A stretch of 64,000 bases of DNA from Pampus argenteus (GCA_036937835.1 CM072880.1:11290501-11354500), one strand, 5' to 3'. Shown: positions 13,551-27,779, numbered from the stretch's first letter. Program-made: numbers and translations. The notes: generated from the letters alone by a model not told the origin.

Positions 13551-14110
13551 CATTCTTGTGTCTTCATTCCTCTTTGAAAAGCCAGCTGTAGCACGCCGGT
13601 GATGTCTTGGAAACGGCACAAATCAAAATACAGGTGCAAGGTCAAGAGGACGAGCCGCGCACCTTGTGGGCACGCAGGCCGACGTGTGAGATAGTTGTGT
13701 GTCAGTGGTTTGTTGAGTCAATTAATTATTGAACTTGGCAAGAGATCAGTCGTTCCAGTAAGGTGATCCCATTTCCAACTGGCAGCATATTGAGACAGTA
13801 ACCTATGACAATATTAATCACTAACACAACAGCAGGCTAATTCCCACATGTAATTAGTCTACATTTTAATTCATTGAAAACTAGCACTTTTCTAAACTCG
13901 CTTAATTATGTACTTACATATAATTATAGCCCCCCCCTCCCCCCGTTTGTTTTCACTGCCACAGATGGAAAAACATATTTATTTTGGGAAGGAAAAAGAT
14001 AAAATAAAAACTCCACCTGGGAAAGGAGCGGCAGGTCTCTGCTGAGTTGTGCTGCGTCTGGTAGGAATTTACTGGATTAGCTCAGTCACAAAATGTGAGA
14101 TGAACCACAT

Positions 14111-14157
14111 TGTCAATCACCCTCAGGGCAGAGCAAGAGAGGAAGAGCTGTCAATCA
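14111..14157 (+). promoter_or_regulatory. Pair of PBX/MEIS-type motifs
   Basis: TGTCAATCA at 14111-14119 and CTGTCAATCA at 14148-14157 lie in the same orientation 38 bases apart. The second is a perfect inverse of TGATTGACAG, the PBX-MEIS composite consensus. Motif evidence only. Confidence 0.35.
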
Positions 14158-15430
14158 AAGCGGGTCTTCAATCGTCCCATTCACATCGCCTCCTGGAATC
14201 AGTCTCTCCCGCTGACTGCTCTTTGACATTTAACGCACTGGGGCCACAAGGATGAAGAGGAAAAAAAAACATCCTCAGATCCTCCCTTTCTCTCTATCTG
14301 TCTGTACTCAATCTTTGTGCTTTAGCAGAGTTGGGTATGTGTGTGTGTTTAATGTAATGACACTGTTCATTTAGTGTAAGACAGCGCAATAGCTGTGAGA
14401 AATAAATGTAAAAAGCAGACACGAAGTTGTGGTAACTCTTAAAGTGAAGTGAAGTGTAAGCAGATTGGACATGAAGGACACACAGTTCACTCTGCAGAGT
14501 TATGTATCGTTTCCATTCTGATAAATCGGTTTCAATATTCTGTTGCAAGGTTGGAAATATATGACTTCCCCGTACAGTAACTCTTCTACTTTTCTTGAGA
14601 AGCATTATGAAATTCACATTGCAGTGCATTTGCTCAAGCTCAAAATAATAAAAGCACTCGATAGAGTCAATAAAAAAATAAGAGCACAAACAAACATCTG
14701 AAAAGCTGCTAATCTGCTGAACAGATAATACCTTCTTCCTCTAAAAGATGCTGGGGGATGAAAAATCCTGCCGCAGTTTGTTGTCGTTTTTATGTGTTTT
14801 TCTCTCTCCTCCTGTTTGTATTCCAAGGCAGCCGCCTGGCTCCGAGTGAGGTATACAGAGTCATTGCTCTTTTGGCTCCAGCCCTGACACCTTGTGCCCT
14901 CAAGTGTGGACTCCTTAGCTGCGATCTGATCAGCATCTTTATAGTTTATCAGCCTTGGGGTTCAATTTTGGCTTGGATGCTTTTACAAATGAACGCAATC
15001 ACTGGTGAGCCTTCGCATCCTGATTGCATTGAGAGAAGCGGGTGGAGGAAAGTTTAGTGGATTACCGTGCCACTTGAGGATGGAGCACAAACGGCTGCCT
15101 CTGCCTTTGCCCCCCCCTCCCTCCTGCCTGGGCTATTGGCACTCACTGCTTGTACTCTGTCTTATTTCACTAAAATAATATAATTGTCTCCCATCTTATT
15201 GCTTGTAAAGCCATCTTCTGTCCGCAGGCGATGTGTGTGATCAATGTACTATCTAACAGAATCAATTCTTTCAGAAATACCTTGTGTTTGTGAAATGATC
15301 CCAGGCAGCTGCAGCAAAAGACAGGGCTAGAAGTAGGATCCTGTGGTACTAGGATTAGTTTAGCGACTTGGACCCTCCAGTTCACAACGAATAGTATGGC
15401 ACTTAGCCCATTTCTCACGTTGTTGAATGC

Positions 15431-15454
15431 GTGTGTGTGTGTGTGTGTGTGTGT
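15431..15454. repeat. (GT)n microsatellite
   Basis: GT run of 12 units. Confidence 0.9.
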
Positions 15455-17490
15455 ATGCACAAAAATAGGCTTCCCAGGGAATTCACATTCATATTGCAAG
15501 TTGTGTGCATCATCCCTCGAACATCTTCTAAGTAGTTTATTTCAACTGTAACTGCTACAGTATTGGTCCCCCTTGAGATGTTTTCAACTGTGCTGGAAAA
15601 TGGTAATAAATGTCATGTCATCTCTTTGGTAATATAAAACAGATTTCTTGAATTTTTAGTAAAAAGTGGAATTTGTTCCAGTATTTATATGCTCTTAATC
15701 ACTCTGAGTATCTTGATCATTTTTTTCAACAGCAGCATTTCTATCAGAGCAGGATATTATGGTATCAAAAATGTGTTTTATACAGGAGCACACGTATTTA
15801 CAGCAAAAATGAACAATCACACTGTACAAGTAGGTCATACGTGAGAAGTCAGAATTTTAGTGGTAGTAAAATATTCCAGGGAATCAATACAATTTCAAGA
15901 TATTAAATCATGTCCTGCTATTGCAGCCAAGCAACACTGAACAAGCCCCCAATCCGAAACACCATTCTTCATGCTCGCAATGAAAGGTCTATCACATCAA
16001 GCCACGATGAATGAATTAATGCCCCACTGCCAATCCTGATTGCCTGTTCCCAGTGTACACCCCTCCTCTAATTCTACAGCTAAACAATGATATCAAAAGT
16101 GAATTATGGGAGACCTCTGGGGTGGATCGCAGAGAGAGTAATATGCCAAAAAACTATTACAGTGGGAAACTATGGGAATAGACCCCTCTGGAGAAGCGAA
16201 AGAGAGCGAGTGCAGGGAATTGAGGATCGAAATCAAACCAAAGGGAGACATTTTGGCAGGTCATGTTGTCAGCGATCGGTAATCTCTGTCGCGGCGGCAA
16301 GTTTGTTTTTTCATGTCTCTGGCATTTGACCAAAATCTCAAAAACAGTCGCACAAAAACTGAACAACTGAGGAAAAAGCCTGAGAAAAGAGCATGATTGA
16401 CATTTTGAGCATGCTGTTGTAATATGGTGTAAACTACTGGCTTTGGCAAGCCTTTAGCAAAAGCAGTATCTGGCTTAATAGTAATAAGCATGGAAAATTT
16501 CCCAGGAAGTACCATGGTATATTGAGTTACTTCTATGCGCTGGAAAAAAAAAAAAGGACATTTTATGCAAATCCGGGTATGCCCTCGCAATTGTCATTCA
16601 GTTGTTTAGTCCAGTGGTTTAATTCGATTTGGGGGAAAACAGCAATGCCAAATTGTGTCTTTCGATAGCATCACTGCAATGATTGAGTTATGCGTTATTG
16701 CATTTGTGACTTGAGTTTGGTCTGTTGCTCTGCAGTTTCAGCCTTTACCTGAGAACAGCTCAAGCGGCAAGAGAAGTCGGGTCCAAAATCCTTTCATTTC
16801 CTTTGTAAACCACATGTCATGTTCTATATTAGGTGGATAAAGGACGTATATGCCTTCATGTCTGCGCACCTTAGATCTGGCTGGAGATCCACCCCCCTGC
16901 CCCCCTTTTCTCTCTCTCTTTTTTTTTTTTATTCCCCTTCCTCCGCTCTGTTTACTTTCCTACAGTCTCATCTTCATGTGTCTTGTTTTGTCTTTCTCTC
17001 CCTCCCCTCTCTCCTTCTCTCTCTCTCTCCTCTGTCCTGCCAGTCTCTGCAGCACCAGACTCAGTCCATTCTTTGGGTAGCACAGGAAGTGAAACTGTAA
17101 CACAGAGTTCACTGGTAATTGGCCACGGTCACGCTAACCAAACAGGAAGGAATCTGCAACTGATTAGAATTCTTCCTCCTGCAATAATAGTCCCCTCAAA
17201 CCCCCCACCCCCAAGAAATTAATTACATTCGGGGGTCTATTCCCACTATTGGTTTTCCTGTTTTGAAGCTGCATTATAAAAAAGGGACAAATCCCAAGAC
17301 AACACAGTCTAGCTAGTTTTTCAATTACAGAGAGACAGGCTAAGTCATAAAGGGCTGTAGAGGCGCAGACAGGCATCCATGTATCCATCTATCCATCTCC
17401 TCATCCGGACAGGGAGCAACGGGCTGGTCAGATCAGTCAGCAGCAGAAGTCACAGATTGCTGAATAATCTCTTCGTAACTCTCTTTCTCT

Positions 17491-17523
<33 letters not shown>

Positions 17524-17528
17524 ACACA
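17491..17528. repeat. (CA)n microsatellite
   Basis: CA run of 14 units, one GA interruption, then five more units. Confidence 0.9.
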
Positions 17529-18480
17529 CTTGGTTTTCTCAGGCATCTCTGCAAACCACTATAAGCTTTTAAACAAATGTCACCACTTTTTTAATACTCA
17601 CTGTGATATTTTATTGCCTATTTTCAGAAATCTGATGCTTTCAATAATTTCAATAACATCTGTGTAATCATTCTAACTATGCTATTCAAAAGAAGTTGCA
17701 GGAAATATACACAGTACATGATTTTTACATAATAATATAATCATTGAAACATTAAGTCTCTTAGATATGTGAAATTTTATTTATTCAAATAAATTCCCAA
17801 AAGTTTTAAAGTATAAAACAAAAAAAACTCAAAAACAAGTTAAAACATCATAGGTGGAGTTTTCATATTCCCAGATTAAAATGCAATTCTGTGTCACCCC
17901 TGTAATTTAACCATCAATGGACATATTTTATTACCCATCAATACACCAAACTCAACAACAACATTACCGTGTGTGAAGTTGATTTTTCAATATATTATGA
18001 ACATAACTGTGTTCAACGGTGTGAGCTGGCAGCGATACCAGAGGAGCCAGGAGGAGTCCATCCTTACACTGTCTGTTCAACAAACAATCAGCTCTGAGTG
18101 AATGCTGCCCACCTGAAATTGTTTTTGATGTTGCGTTTTGAACAAGAGCATTGCTTGATGCGACATATATTCATTTCACAAACAAGGTTAAGCACACAAG
18201 AACAGCGGCCTGGTACACATCAAGTGTGTTAAAACACTGCGGCGTTCAAGCACCTTTTAGAAATAAAATGAAACTAAAATTGAAGAGATGCATTTTCATC
18301 TCATCTTCACAGAGAGACACAGAGAGCCAGGGCTGCTTCAAAAATAAATGAATGCCTAACAATGTTTTTGATGTCCTATATTTAAATTTGTACGGTTACT
18401 TACATTACTCCTACTTCCCTGGTCTTGGAACTAATCCGATTGATATGGAAATGGGGTGCTCTGTTTCATGACAGAGTTGG

Positions 18481-18514
18481 GAGGAGAGAGGGGGAGAGGG
18501 TGAGAGAGAGAGAC

Positions 18515-18553
<39 letters not shown>
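18481..18553. repeat. (GA)n-rich compound repeat
   Basis: About 73 bases of almost pure purine (G and A), with two C bases, ending in a perfect GA run of about 14 units. A candidate for triplex-type structure. Confidence 0.9.
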
Positions 18554-18555
<2 letters not shown>

Positions 18556-20351
18556 CCCAGGTTCGCTTCTACTCAAAGTGTGGTGAAAACAGATTTTCAG
18601 AATCCTTTGGCTTCATGGTATTGGTTATAGGGGATTACACAAACCACTTAAAGCTCTACAATGAGCTGCTCTTTTCAACCAACAAAAAAACCTTCATGCT
18701 GGACACATTCTCCACACTCGAGAGGTTAATCAGGAACAAATTAAGTAAATATTGTGATTGTATCGGGCGCCATCAGCACACTTGGATTGTATGTAATAAA
18801 ACTCAAATATTTTATTTTTTTTAAGAGTTTTAGACTATTTTTGTTTTTATGTCATGATAGATAATAATAATAATAAAATAAAAAAACAGATGGACAGACG
18901 ACAAACCGTTAATGAAAAAAAATATTTACAAAAACATTGTGTGGCAATCAAAATTAAATATGGACAACCTTAATGTAATAAAGCAAATGTCATTAGTAAT
19001 TGCTACATTTATTTACAACCTAAACCTTAAATGAGACAGAATTGCTTTCTTTCAAACTACACACTACGTTTTCTTAACATTTAATATAAAATATAATTCA
19101 CAAACTTCAAGGTGCACATCTAATTATATTGTTAAAAACTGTTATTTACTAAAAAAAAGTAAATGTTTTATTTAACAGTGTGGTACGAATATCTTTATGT
19201 CATATTTACTGCTTACTGTGTGAAATACTAACAAACATCCTTAATTATACTTATTGAGGCTAAATAAAACAATTATCAAAATAACTTTTAATTGTATTTT
19301 AATAACTAAAATCACACTAATGTGAACATTTCTGTCAAACTAGCAGTAGTCTACAGCCGTGTTTCCTCAAGCTCAATAACATAAATCACATATGTGGCAT
19401 TGAGCCACTGTAACAGCACATTCAAACCAGTATCACCGAGCTTCCTGCTCTCTACCCAGGCAAATTGTTATCTGCTCCAAACTCTCCTTTTTATCTTAAA
19501 CAGCATTTAAAATCATCACTTACCAATTCCCTTCCTTAGCTAAACAGCCATTCCAGCGTGTGTTGTCTGTCATTGGGGTTGAAAATTGGGGAATGGGCTG
19601 GAAATTGGAACCATCGAGGATGCCGTCCTGGAAAAAGAGGAAATCAAAGTTAAATGAGATCATGCATGCCAAGAGAATGTTTAACCAAAGGGCAAAAAGG
19701 AAGCTGAAGATAACAGAGAAGAGAAAACCGCTTAATGTTGTGTTACTGCAGTCTGTTTGGAGTCATGCGTGCCTGTGTGAATGTATGAGGGGAGAGAGGG
19801 TGTTACTTGTCAATACACATTATAGTGTAATTTCATACATTTGTATATGTATATATATGTGCAACTGCATCCGTAAATGTACATATTTTGAGTAAGTAAA
19901 TACATGACAGTATGTATTTGATTAAAAAGATTTATAAAAAAAATAAAAAAAAAACACGTGTGTGCATCTGAGCATGCCTTCATAGCCACACAGGAATGTG
20001 AACATTTCCCGTTTTCTAAAAGTGTGTGTCTGTGCATGTGCAGGTGTGAGTGATGACGAGTATTGCAAAAGTTCATCCAATAATGCAGTGTCTAAAAATG
20101 TTTGAAGTGGTGCACCACAAACGATTAATCTTGAGCTTGTGATTGTACTGAGCCCCAGTGATGCAGATGACAAGTTCACTTCAAAAGACTGGAATCCTGC
20201 CCCACCCAGAGCTTATATGGTTAGATGATAAACAGGCAGATGCTTTGTTTTAACATGAGAGGACATCAGCATAGGAAGCAACAAGAGGGATGGGCAACAC
20301 GAGTTAATTACCTTTAACTCTGCGTTTATGCAATTTTCTAAGTCATAAAAC

Positions 20352-20373
20352 TTTTTTTTTTTTTTTTTTTTTT
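20352..20373. repeat. Poly(T) run
   Basis: Uninterrupted run of 22 T. No target-site duplication or retrotransposon body is visible beside it. Confidence 0.9.
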
Positions 20374-20823
20374 GCTAACACTGCCAAATAAGCCAGAAGT
20401 CAGGTGATATATGTACAGTATTGTCATTTGAGATGGATAAACACAGTTTTAGTATACACGTGTATACATATAATTATTTCCTCAGAATCATAACCAAACC
20501 AGAAGAATGTCTATAAAATTCAGAAAACGCTCCTGTGACTATATGTGATAAATATTGCTATCTATCATCAAAAGATAACAAAGGAAGTAATGAAACCAGT
20601 TCAGTAATCATCATCACTGATTATCAGATGTTTGATTAAACGTTTATCAAGAGAGCTGTGAATCCTTCTCTTTTATCTAATAAAAGGCCTTTCAGCTGAC
20701 ATCTAGTCTTTTTCTACTAATCTTTTTGTGTCCATGACAGACAGGCTGGAATGAAGCATGTCTGGATTATGTTTATTTAATTTAAGTGAGCATTTATCCT
20801 CCCAGGTATTGGCTGCTATTGTC

Positions 20824-20881
20824 TGTGTGTGTGTGAGAGAGAGAGAGTGTGTAAGAGAGAGACAGAGAGAGAGACAGAGAG
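20824..20881. repeat. Compound (GT)n-(GA)n repeat
   Basis: A GT run passes into interrupted GA runs over about 58 bases. Confidence 0.85.
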
Positions 20882-23521
20882 CTAAGGAGGCAGAGTGATC
20901 ATGAGAGACTGGGATGACAGGAGCGAAGTTTGAGCTGAGGTGAGAGTGCACTGAAAGGGAAACATGCAGCCAGCCTGCACATGTCAACGTCAGAAGACAT
21001 GTTCTTCCAAAAGAATGAAGGGTGAGGTAGAGAAAGATAGATATCTTATTCACATGTGCCTTGATGTGGTTCTGCCCTGCTTTAGAACAAAATTATTAAT
21101 ATCTACTTGTGACTGGGTAAAAACAAATAATAATAATAATCAATAAAAGCATTTTTTTTTTATCCCACGTGTAAACTAAAAACTGATATAGCTTGATGGA
21201 TTGTGATGGTGTGATGTTGCTCCCTTTAAATGTGACTCTTCCCACCAAAAAGTTATGAAAACAACATGAAGTTGTCTATTTTACACAGGGTGATGTCATG
21301 TGAACAGAATACCTGTGGGTGTGTGCTATCCCTTCACTGAATAATTTGGCGCTGTGCTTTATTTCTTAATTCTTATTGCCATGAAATACTTCAGAAAGAA
21401 TATCAACCCAGAAGCAATATTTTCTGCAAGCAAAAACTAGTTCAAAGACATTTTTTTCTCACTCCCCCCCGATCCTCAAAGTACTGTCCTGGCATCTAGT
21501 CAATTTCCAATTTGCAATGACTTTTACAAGATTTTTTTTTTTTTTTTTGACTTTGTTGCAGCACTGAAGCCTCCGGGCCGTTGGGTCATATAATTATTAT
21601 GTGAAGAAAATGATAAGCATGTTTTAAAAGTGAAAATTAGGTTTAATTGCGGTGTATTTTTGCAACGTGAGCATGAAATCACACAAACTTATAAGACTTT
21701 TTGCATTATTTAAACAATTTGGGCTGGCTGAATTATGTTTAGTACAAATTTCAGAGACTCAAGTTTTTTTTTTCAGTATTACCGGATGGCTGAGGTAATA
21801 TTCTGGACATATTTTAAAACTTTACTGAATGCACTTCTGAACCATATATTTTTTATATATATTCTTTAGCCATCATAACATCTTTCGGATCTTTTAACAT
21901 GAACGTGAAAAAGATTAATTCGGATTATTTCAGTTATATGGTCATGGTTATTTTTAGTGACACACTGAACTCTTTTTGCAAACACAGGAAGATACTTAAC
22001 ATGTCACAGGTATATAAACATAAATTAAATATATTACAATGTATAAAATAACCTAAATATGTACATAGGTCTTGATACAGCACCTCAATGTGCTTCATGC
22101 AAACTGGTCCACAGTTCCTGTGACACAAAGTTGGCCTCAAGACTTCCAATAGACCCTGACAGAGCTCCAGGTTTGACCTCAAACCCTACAGTCCCTGACT
22201 GGCACATCAACGCCAATCAGAAAACCAGGCCAAAGACAGGAAATAGAACCAAATGTGCGATGTGTCCTTGGAGTAATCAAAACAACCGTGAGTCCAATTT
22301 CCTCCTTTGTCACTTTTTGTAGCTTTCCCTGGACTGGAGAGCTGAGCTGAGAAAAGAACGTGTTGTCGGCCTGACTAAAACATTGGCAGCTCTCCTGCCC
22401 GTGTGTAAAGCTGACATCCAGTTTCCTGAGTGAAGTCATTTCCTCACTAGACGTTTTGCACAAACACAGTACTAATATCCAAGGATGGTTGGGAGGGTGG
22501 GGGGGCTGTCTAGAAGAAAAGGGCTGACGGCGAATATTCACCTTTAAATTTAATTTTACCCTTTCATCGTTTCAGTACAGATAAGAGATTCAGTAGCCAC
22601 AGTTAACTGTGAAAATATTATGATAAATGGACTTTTATTTGTATTTTACCACATTATTCATGACAATAATAATACAATGTTCTCTGATTGTAACGGTGCA
22701 ATGTGCCTGGCTGCATCACTGACACAAGCAAGGGTACTTATTATGGAAACAGTGCCGTGATGAATGTGTTGGAACAACTCAAACTTAATCTAAACTGCAT
22801 TACATGTTGTTTTGAATATACCTCCCTGATATGCCCATCTTTAATGTACTATCAGGGAGCAGAATTGCTTCGGTCTCAAAATTCCAAAGCGGCGGAGAGA
22901 GCGGGAGAGAGGCTTTAAAATACTGTCTGTGAGAAATGCAAAATTTATGAATACCCCCCTCACATCTCAGCTTGATTTATGTGAAATAATAATACACTAT
23001 TTAATGCTTAAACATAGCTAGGAGCGATCCCTGGCTATCAAGATGTACAATGGAGTAATGGGGCTGGAAGACAAATCACCTTGTGGACTTGTGATGCTTA
23101 TTTAAAGGTGCTCAGGCAGATATATTAAACTATATGTAATTGTACACTAACACTGTGCTGTAGGCAGAGGCGGCAAACACAGGAGGAGGCCAGTCATGAT
23201 GCAGATGGAGTGGTGTAATCAATTTGACTCAAGCATCAGCATCCACAGCAGAGCGGAGGGAGAGAGGGGGAGGAGGGGAGACTCTTCCATCCACTACGTT
23301 GTCACCTTATTCACTCAAATATCCCTTTACCACCACCTATACTTTTAAAGAAAGTGTCGAGAAACTTAAAAATAAGTTAAACATGACAGGATTTATAAAA
23401 TTAGCTTTTTTCCTACATGAAAACTACAAAAAGAAAAGAAAAAACTTCATCTTGAACTGGACATAATAAATACAAACTGGTTGAAAGGTTAATTCTCAGG
23501 TTTAGGAGTTTCAGTAGCTTC

Positions 23522-23539
23522 TGTGTGTGTGTGTGTGTA
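23522..23539. repeat. (GT)n microsatellite
   Basis: Short GT run of 9 units. Confidence 0.8.
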
Positions 23540-26500
23540 TGTGTTCATTGTAGGTTTTAACACGAGGTGTGTTGGCTTTAAAGAAGAGGACCAGGTTTAA
23601 ACAGAGTCGGTGGTCACACGGATTGTGATTTATGTTTCACTGATTGCCTCATTTAATTAAAGTAAATGGCATAGCCAAAGTCAGGCCAAATTGTCCTGAT
23701 CTGATGAATTGGCCCCATTTTACCACCAAAAGCAGGTAGGGTAAATAAACAGGGTAATTACAATGGTAAATGAAGCCTCTGTGAGCGAGCAGTGTGGGCT
23801 ATGGGCGGCTCACCCAGGATGTACTGAAGAAGTGAACAACAGCCGTTCCCGTAACTTTCTTTTATCATCGTCCTAGTGTCTCTATAACCCGGCAATGCCA
23901 AGAAAAACATACTTGCATACACACACAGACACATACGAGGTGCGCACACTCGCGTATTCAGTGACACACATGCACAAACCACAACTCTCCTCCCACCCCC
24001 CTATCCTGGTGTGTTCATGTACAATTATAGCTACGGTGATCCACAGGTGTTGAATTCTTCTGGCAAGCCATAAAACATGATATGCATGATTTGTGCAGTC
24101 AGCCAGGTCTGTAATTTCATTCTCCTTTTCTTTCATTTTCCCTTCCTGGGCCACACGATCCATTTTCCTGCTTTATGAGAGTGCAGACACCCAGAGAGAC
24201 TTTCAGGATGATTACATGCCCTATGCCATTGGGGGTCTGAGGAGCCAACACGGCAGCCTAAGAGCCGTGACAAACCCGGGTGAAAACATCTATTTGAATA
24301 AAGGTTTGGAATATCTGAACTGCTTGAGGTGCGCTTCATTTATCCTCCTAGACATGTGCACGTACACTCAAAAGCATCAACTTCCAGATATATATATTTT
24401 TTGCTTCATCCATACAAGAGTTCAAAATATATAATAAACACCGATTTAAGATCAGGATACTCAGGCCCTCGTTGTCTTGTAAGTGTCATGTGTACCTCAC
24501 ATGCTTCATGTATTTAAGGCTATATTCATATACACAGTCGTCACAACACGTGGGTCGGTCTGTTGGCAGAGAACTGCGATGTCCTCCAGGGGAAACTAAA
24601 CAAACTCTGTCTGCCGCTTTCACAGTATTGCCTAAACGTGATCAGAGGTGAGAGGTAGTTCCTCTGCTGTGGAGTTTTCCAAGTACACACACACACACCT
24701 CCTGTGTTATATTTTTACACACACACACCTACAGTAGAAACGCCAAAGGAGGAGAACCATAAATTGAGTTTGTACATATTAAAACTGAGTCATTATTATA
24801 ATCTGATCCAAGATTCACACAAGCTCATCTCTAATATTACTCTGAGATTTACCATGGCGCGTGGTTATGATAAACATAATGTTAATATCTATGTAAATAA
24901 CTGCCTCTCATGGATTTAAGATGAGGCTATGTTAGTAAATGGGTTCACGGGGGTGAAAGAATGTGAAAAGCTAAATAGGTCACAGAGCAGAGTTTTTGCA
25001 TTTTGCACAATTTTGTTTGTTCTGCAAAAACCTGTCGACTGGAAAACTCCTCCAGCTTCAATCCATAAGTAAATAATATTCAGACGTAAACCACAGCATT
25101 AATCCTTGCGTGTGATTGACATTTCATATCTGTGACGATACTCCAAATAATTAAAAACAGAAATCTTGAAAGGTAATAGCTTCCCAAATCCATTAAGTAG
25201 TTAAAGGTTATGAGAAAAAAAAAAAAAAAAACAGGATTATTGCTCACAGCAAAACTCCTAATTAAATGACACTACGTAATTTGTTTCTCAATCCTTTCTC
25301 TTCATAAGCACAGTGCAGGTTAAATAAATGGGCAACCAAACGTGTGTGTCATTTACCGTCACTCTAAGGAGACAACAAACACCCCCCTCCCCCCATATTT
25401 TTTTGTCTATATACATTAGAACATAAGCGAGTATGGAAGATTGGATAAGCAGACACACAATTCCTGGCAAAATTGTTTGTTTAATTACTTTTTTCTTTCC
25501 TTTTCTTGTGAGCACAGTTTGCAAAGAGGGATGCTTCCCCCTCCTGGCTGCTCCTAAGAAAGCCAAAGATTCATCAGTCTCCTGTGCCTGCCCTCAGTGC
25601 CACATATTCACTCTGTTATCACCGCTTATGACCTGCGTGGGACACATTTGCGTGGTCACATGCCTGTGTGAGTGTTTGTGTGAATGTAAATCTGCACAAC
25701 GTCTGTACTAAGACACGCCCCTTATGTATTCAGACATGTTACTGCACAAGAGGTTCTTAATAGGACTTGGTGATGTTTTATATTCATATATTTTAGAGGA
25801 TACAAACGCAAGAAATGACTTCAAATGAATGTGGAAATGCAAGACTTTCAGTGATTTTCTCGATCAATAGTACAGCTGCACACACGTACCAGTGGCATTA
25901 AACCTGAATTTCTATTTCCTTAAACTTATTTGCTTTACTTTATATGTTGTTTATGTAGGCATGGAAGCTATTACTTAGTTACCCAACATACTACCAGGAC
26001 ACTAATAAGTAAACTATTAGGGTATTAGCTGTCAAATTATATGCAAAGAGCTGAAATGCCTTAACTGGACGAACCAAAAAACCTTGACTAACTCATTGCT
26101 TTTCCTTGAGAATACAAACTATATTATCAAGTAAACTTAATGAATTTGCTATCATTAACCAGCAATTATTCATATTAGAGGAGCAGGAACCAAATTCTTT
26201 TTTGGTATTTAACAAAGATTACCAAAATAAGGTTAAAAGATTATTATGGCTGTTAAAAAAAAAACATTATTGACAATTATTTTATAACTAATTGACTTTC
26301 AGCTCAATAAAAACACACGTTAATAAGTTCACTTTCAGTTCATCGGGTAATAAGATAAGGTAGAAATCTTTACCGAAAAGGTCCTTACTTCTAGTGTTGT
26401 AATTGCATTGTCAGTTCCTGTTTTGAATTAAGTGGACTATTTACTGGATGTAAATCGACCCTCAACCCTGATATGAAGCCCTCCTCTGATGGTAAAGGCA

Positions 26501-26664
26501 CATTAAATGGAGAATCTAAGTGGTCCAACCCACCATGCACCTCTTGCCCTCTGATGACAGAGAACAGATGAGCTGAATTTCAAACTTCTACAGCCACCAA
26601 ACAGTCTGGCAACAGTCGGTCTGTCTATAGCAGAGGATAGAGGATGGAGGGGAAAATGAGGAGA

Positions 26665-26694
26665 GGGGAGTGGAGGGGGGCTGGGGGGGGCAGG
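26665..26694 (+). other. Candidate G-quadruplex motif
   Basis: Four or more G-runs (4, 6, 8 and 3 bases) are separated by loops of 2-5 bases. This fits the usual quadruplex pattern on the + strand. It sits in a purine-rich stretch of about 120 bases. Confidence 0.5.
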
Positions 26695-27779
26695 GCGTGA
26701 GACGGGTGGTGGTGGGATGGGAGGAAGAAGAAAAATGTAAAAGCAGCGAGCCTAGCAGATCAAAGAAAATAACATGGGAGAGGATATGAGTGCTTTGAGA
26801 AGTAATATAGGCGAGATAGCATCTGTTTTCCGTAGCATGCAGGAGGCTTGAGACAAGCCCAGGAAAAAGACAACGCAGAGCGAGTGCACTTTAGCCGAGG
26901 ATAAGACCAAACACAAATGGGTTATTAGGAAACCCTCGATGTAATATCTGGCTGACATTAAAGTGTCTCTTTTGAAATGATTCACTGCCGAGGATAGGGG
27001 CTTTCATGATACTGATGTTGAATAAATTTTTATATATATATATACCTCGATCTGTATTTTTTTTAGGAAAATAAATGAAAGAAGAAATAACAGAAATGTC
27101 ATCACTTGACAGTTTACTAAACCGCAAGCAGTGAATGAAAAGCCAGTTAATGTTTAAAATGGGTGTCGTTGGTATTTCCTGAGTCTCATCTCCACACTGA
27201 CCAGAATTTAATTGGGTTTCAATAAAGAGGGAATGGAGATAGTAGCTAAAACCTTTTTTTATTACACCTGGTAATAGTGTGTTGCCCTGCCTTGTCCAGT
27301 GTTCAGTGTATACTGCTCAAATGTACCGCCTTGGTTGACTATGCAGAACCCTATCTGATTGCCCTACCTGAAATAAAACTTAATAATGTATATAATGTAT
27401 CGGGTTATTTTCATTTTTTGAATTATTTTGCGGTTCAAGGATGACCATTGTCAATTCAAAAAAGTATCTCAGATACTAGCTCTATATGCAGGACACTGAC
27501 CCAGTATTTTAACTTCTATGGTCCATATAGTATATCAAAACCATTCATAGGTTGCGCTCCCATATGAGACTCCTGAAGATTGAATAATGTCTTTCCTGAT
27601 CCACACTGCAAGAGGCCATATTGGATCCAGATTTCACTGGTTCAAAAGTCATTTCATTCCCCCTCATTTCTCCCTCTCCCTCTCTCTCCGTGTCTCTCTG
27701 TCTCTCTCTCTCTGCCTGCTTTATTTATTGCAGGTCCAGTGGTGTGGTACAAAGCCATTACCCGCGCATATGTACCTTT

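Larger units (their letters stand above)
13200..17230. other. Unique-sequence block, candidate conserved non-coding region
   Basis: About 4 kb with few repeats and no coding signal, dense in homeodomain-type cores. Examples are GATTAATGAAAG near 13366, AATTAATTATTG near 13720, ATGTAATTAGTC near 13850, two TGTCAATCA PBX/MEIS-type sites at 14111 and 14149, and an octamer ATGCAAAT at 16565-16572. Base composition is balanced compared with the AT-rich DNA to the right. This looks like developmental enhancer DNA, but that is an inference without alignment. Confidence 0.35.
17230..22920. other. Upstream intergenic DNA, AT-rich with microsatellites
   Basis: No supported gene. The section from about 17560 to 19350 is strongly AT-rich. 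It holds GA/GT repeats, long T-runs (20352-20373, 21532-21549) and a perfect 16-base palindrome GTATACACGTGTATAC at 20452-20467. ORFs here are short and unrecognised. Confidence 0.6.

Noticed and set aside
14294..14689. 131-codon open frame on the minus strand
   Set aside because: No recognisable domain; it overlaps ordinary non-coding sequence and an unrelated frame.
20352..20373. Poly(T) run as a sign of a minus-strand processed retrocopy
   Set aside because: No gene-like body or flanking duplication could be found on either side.
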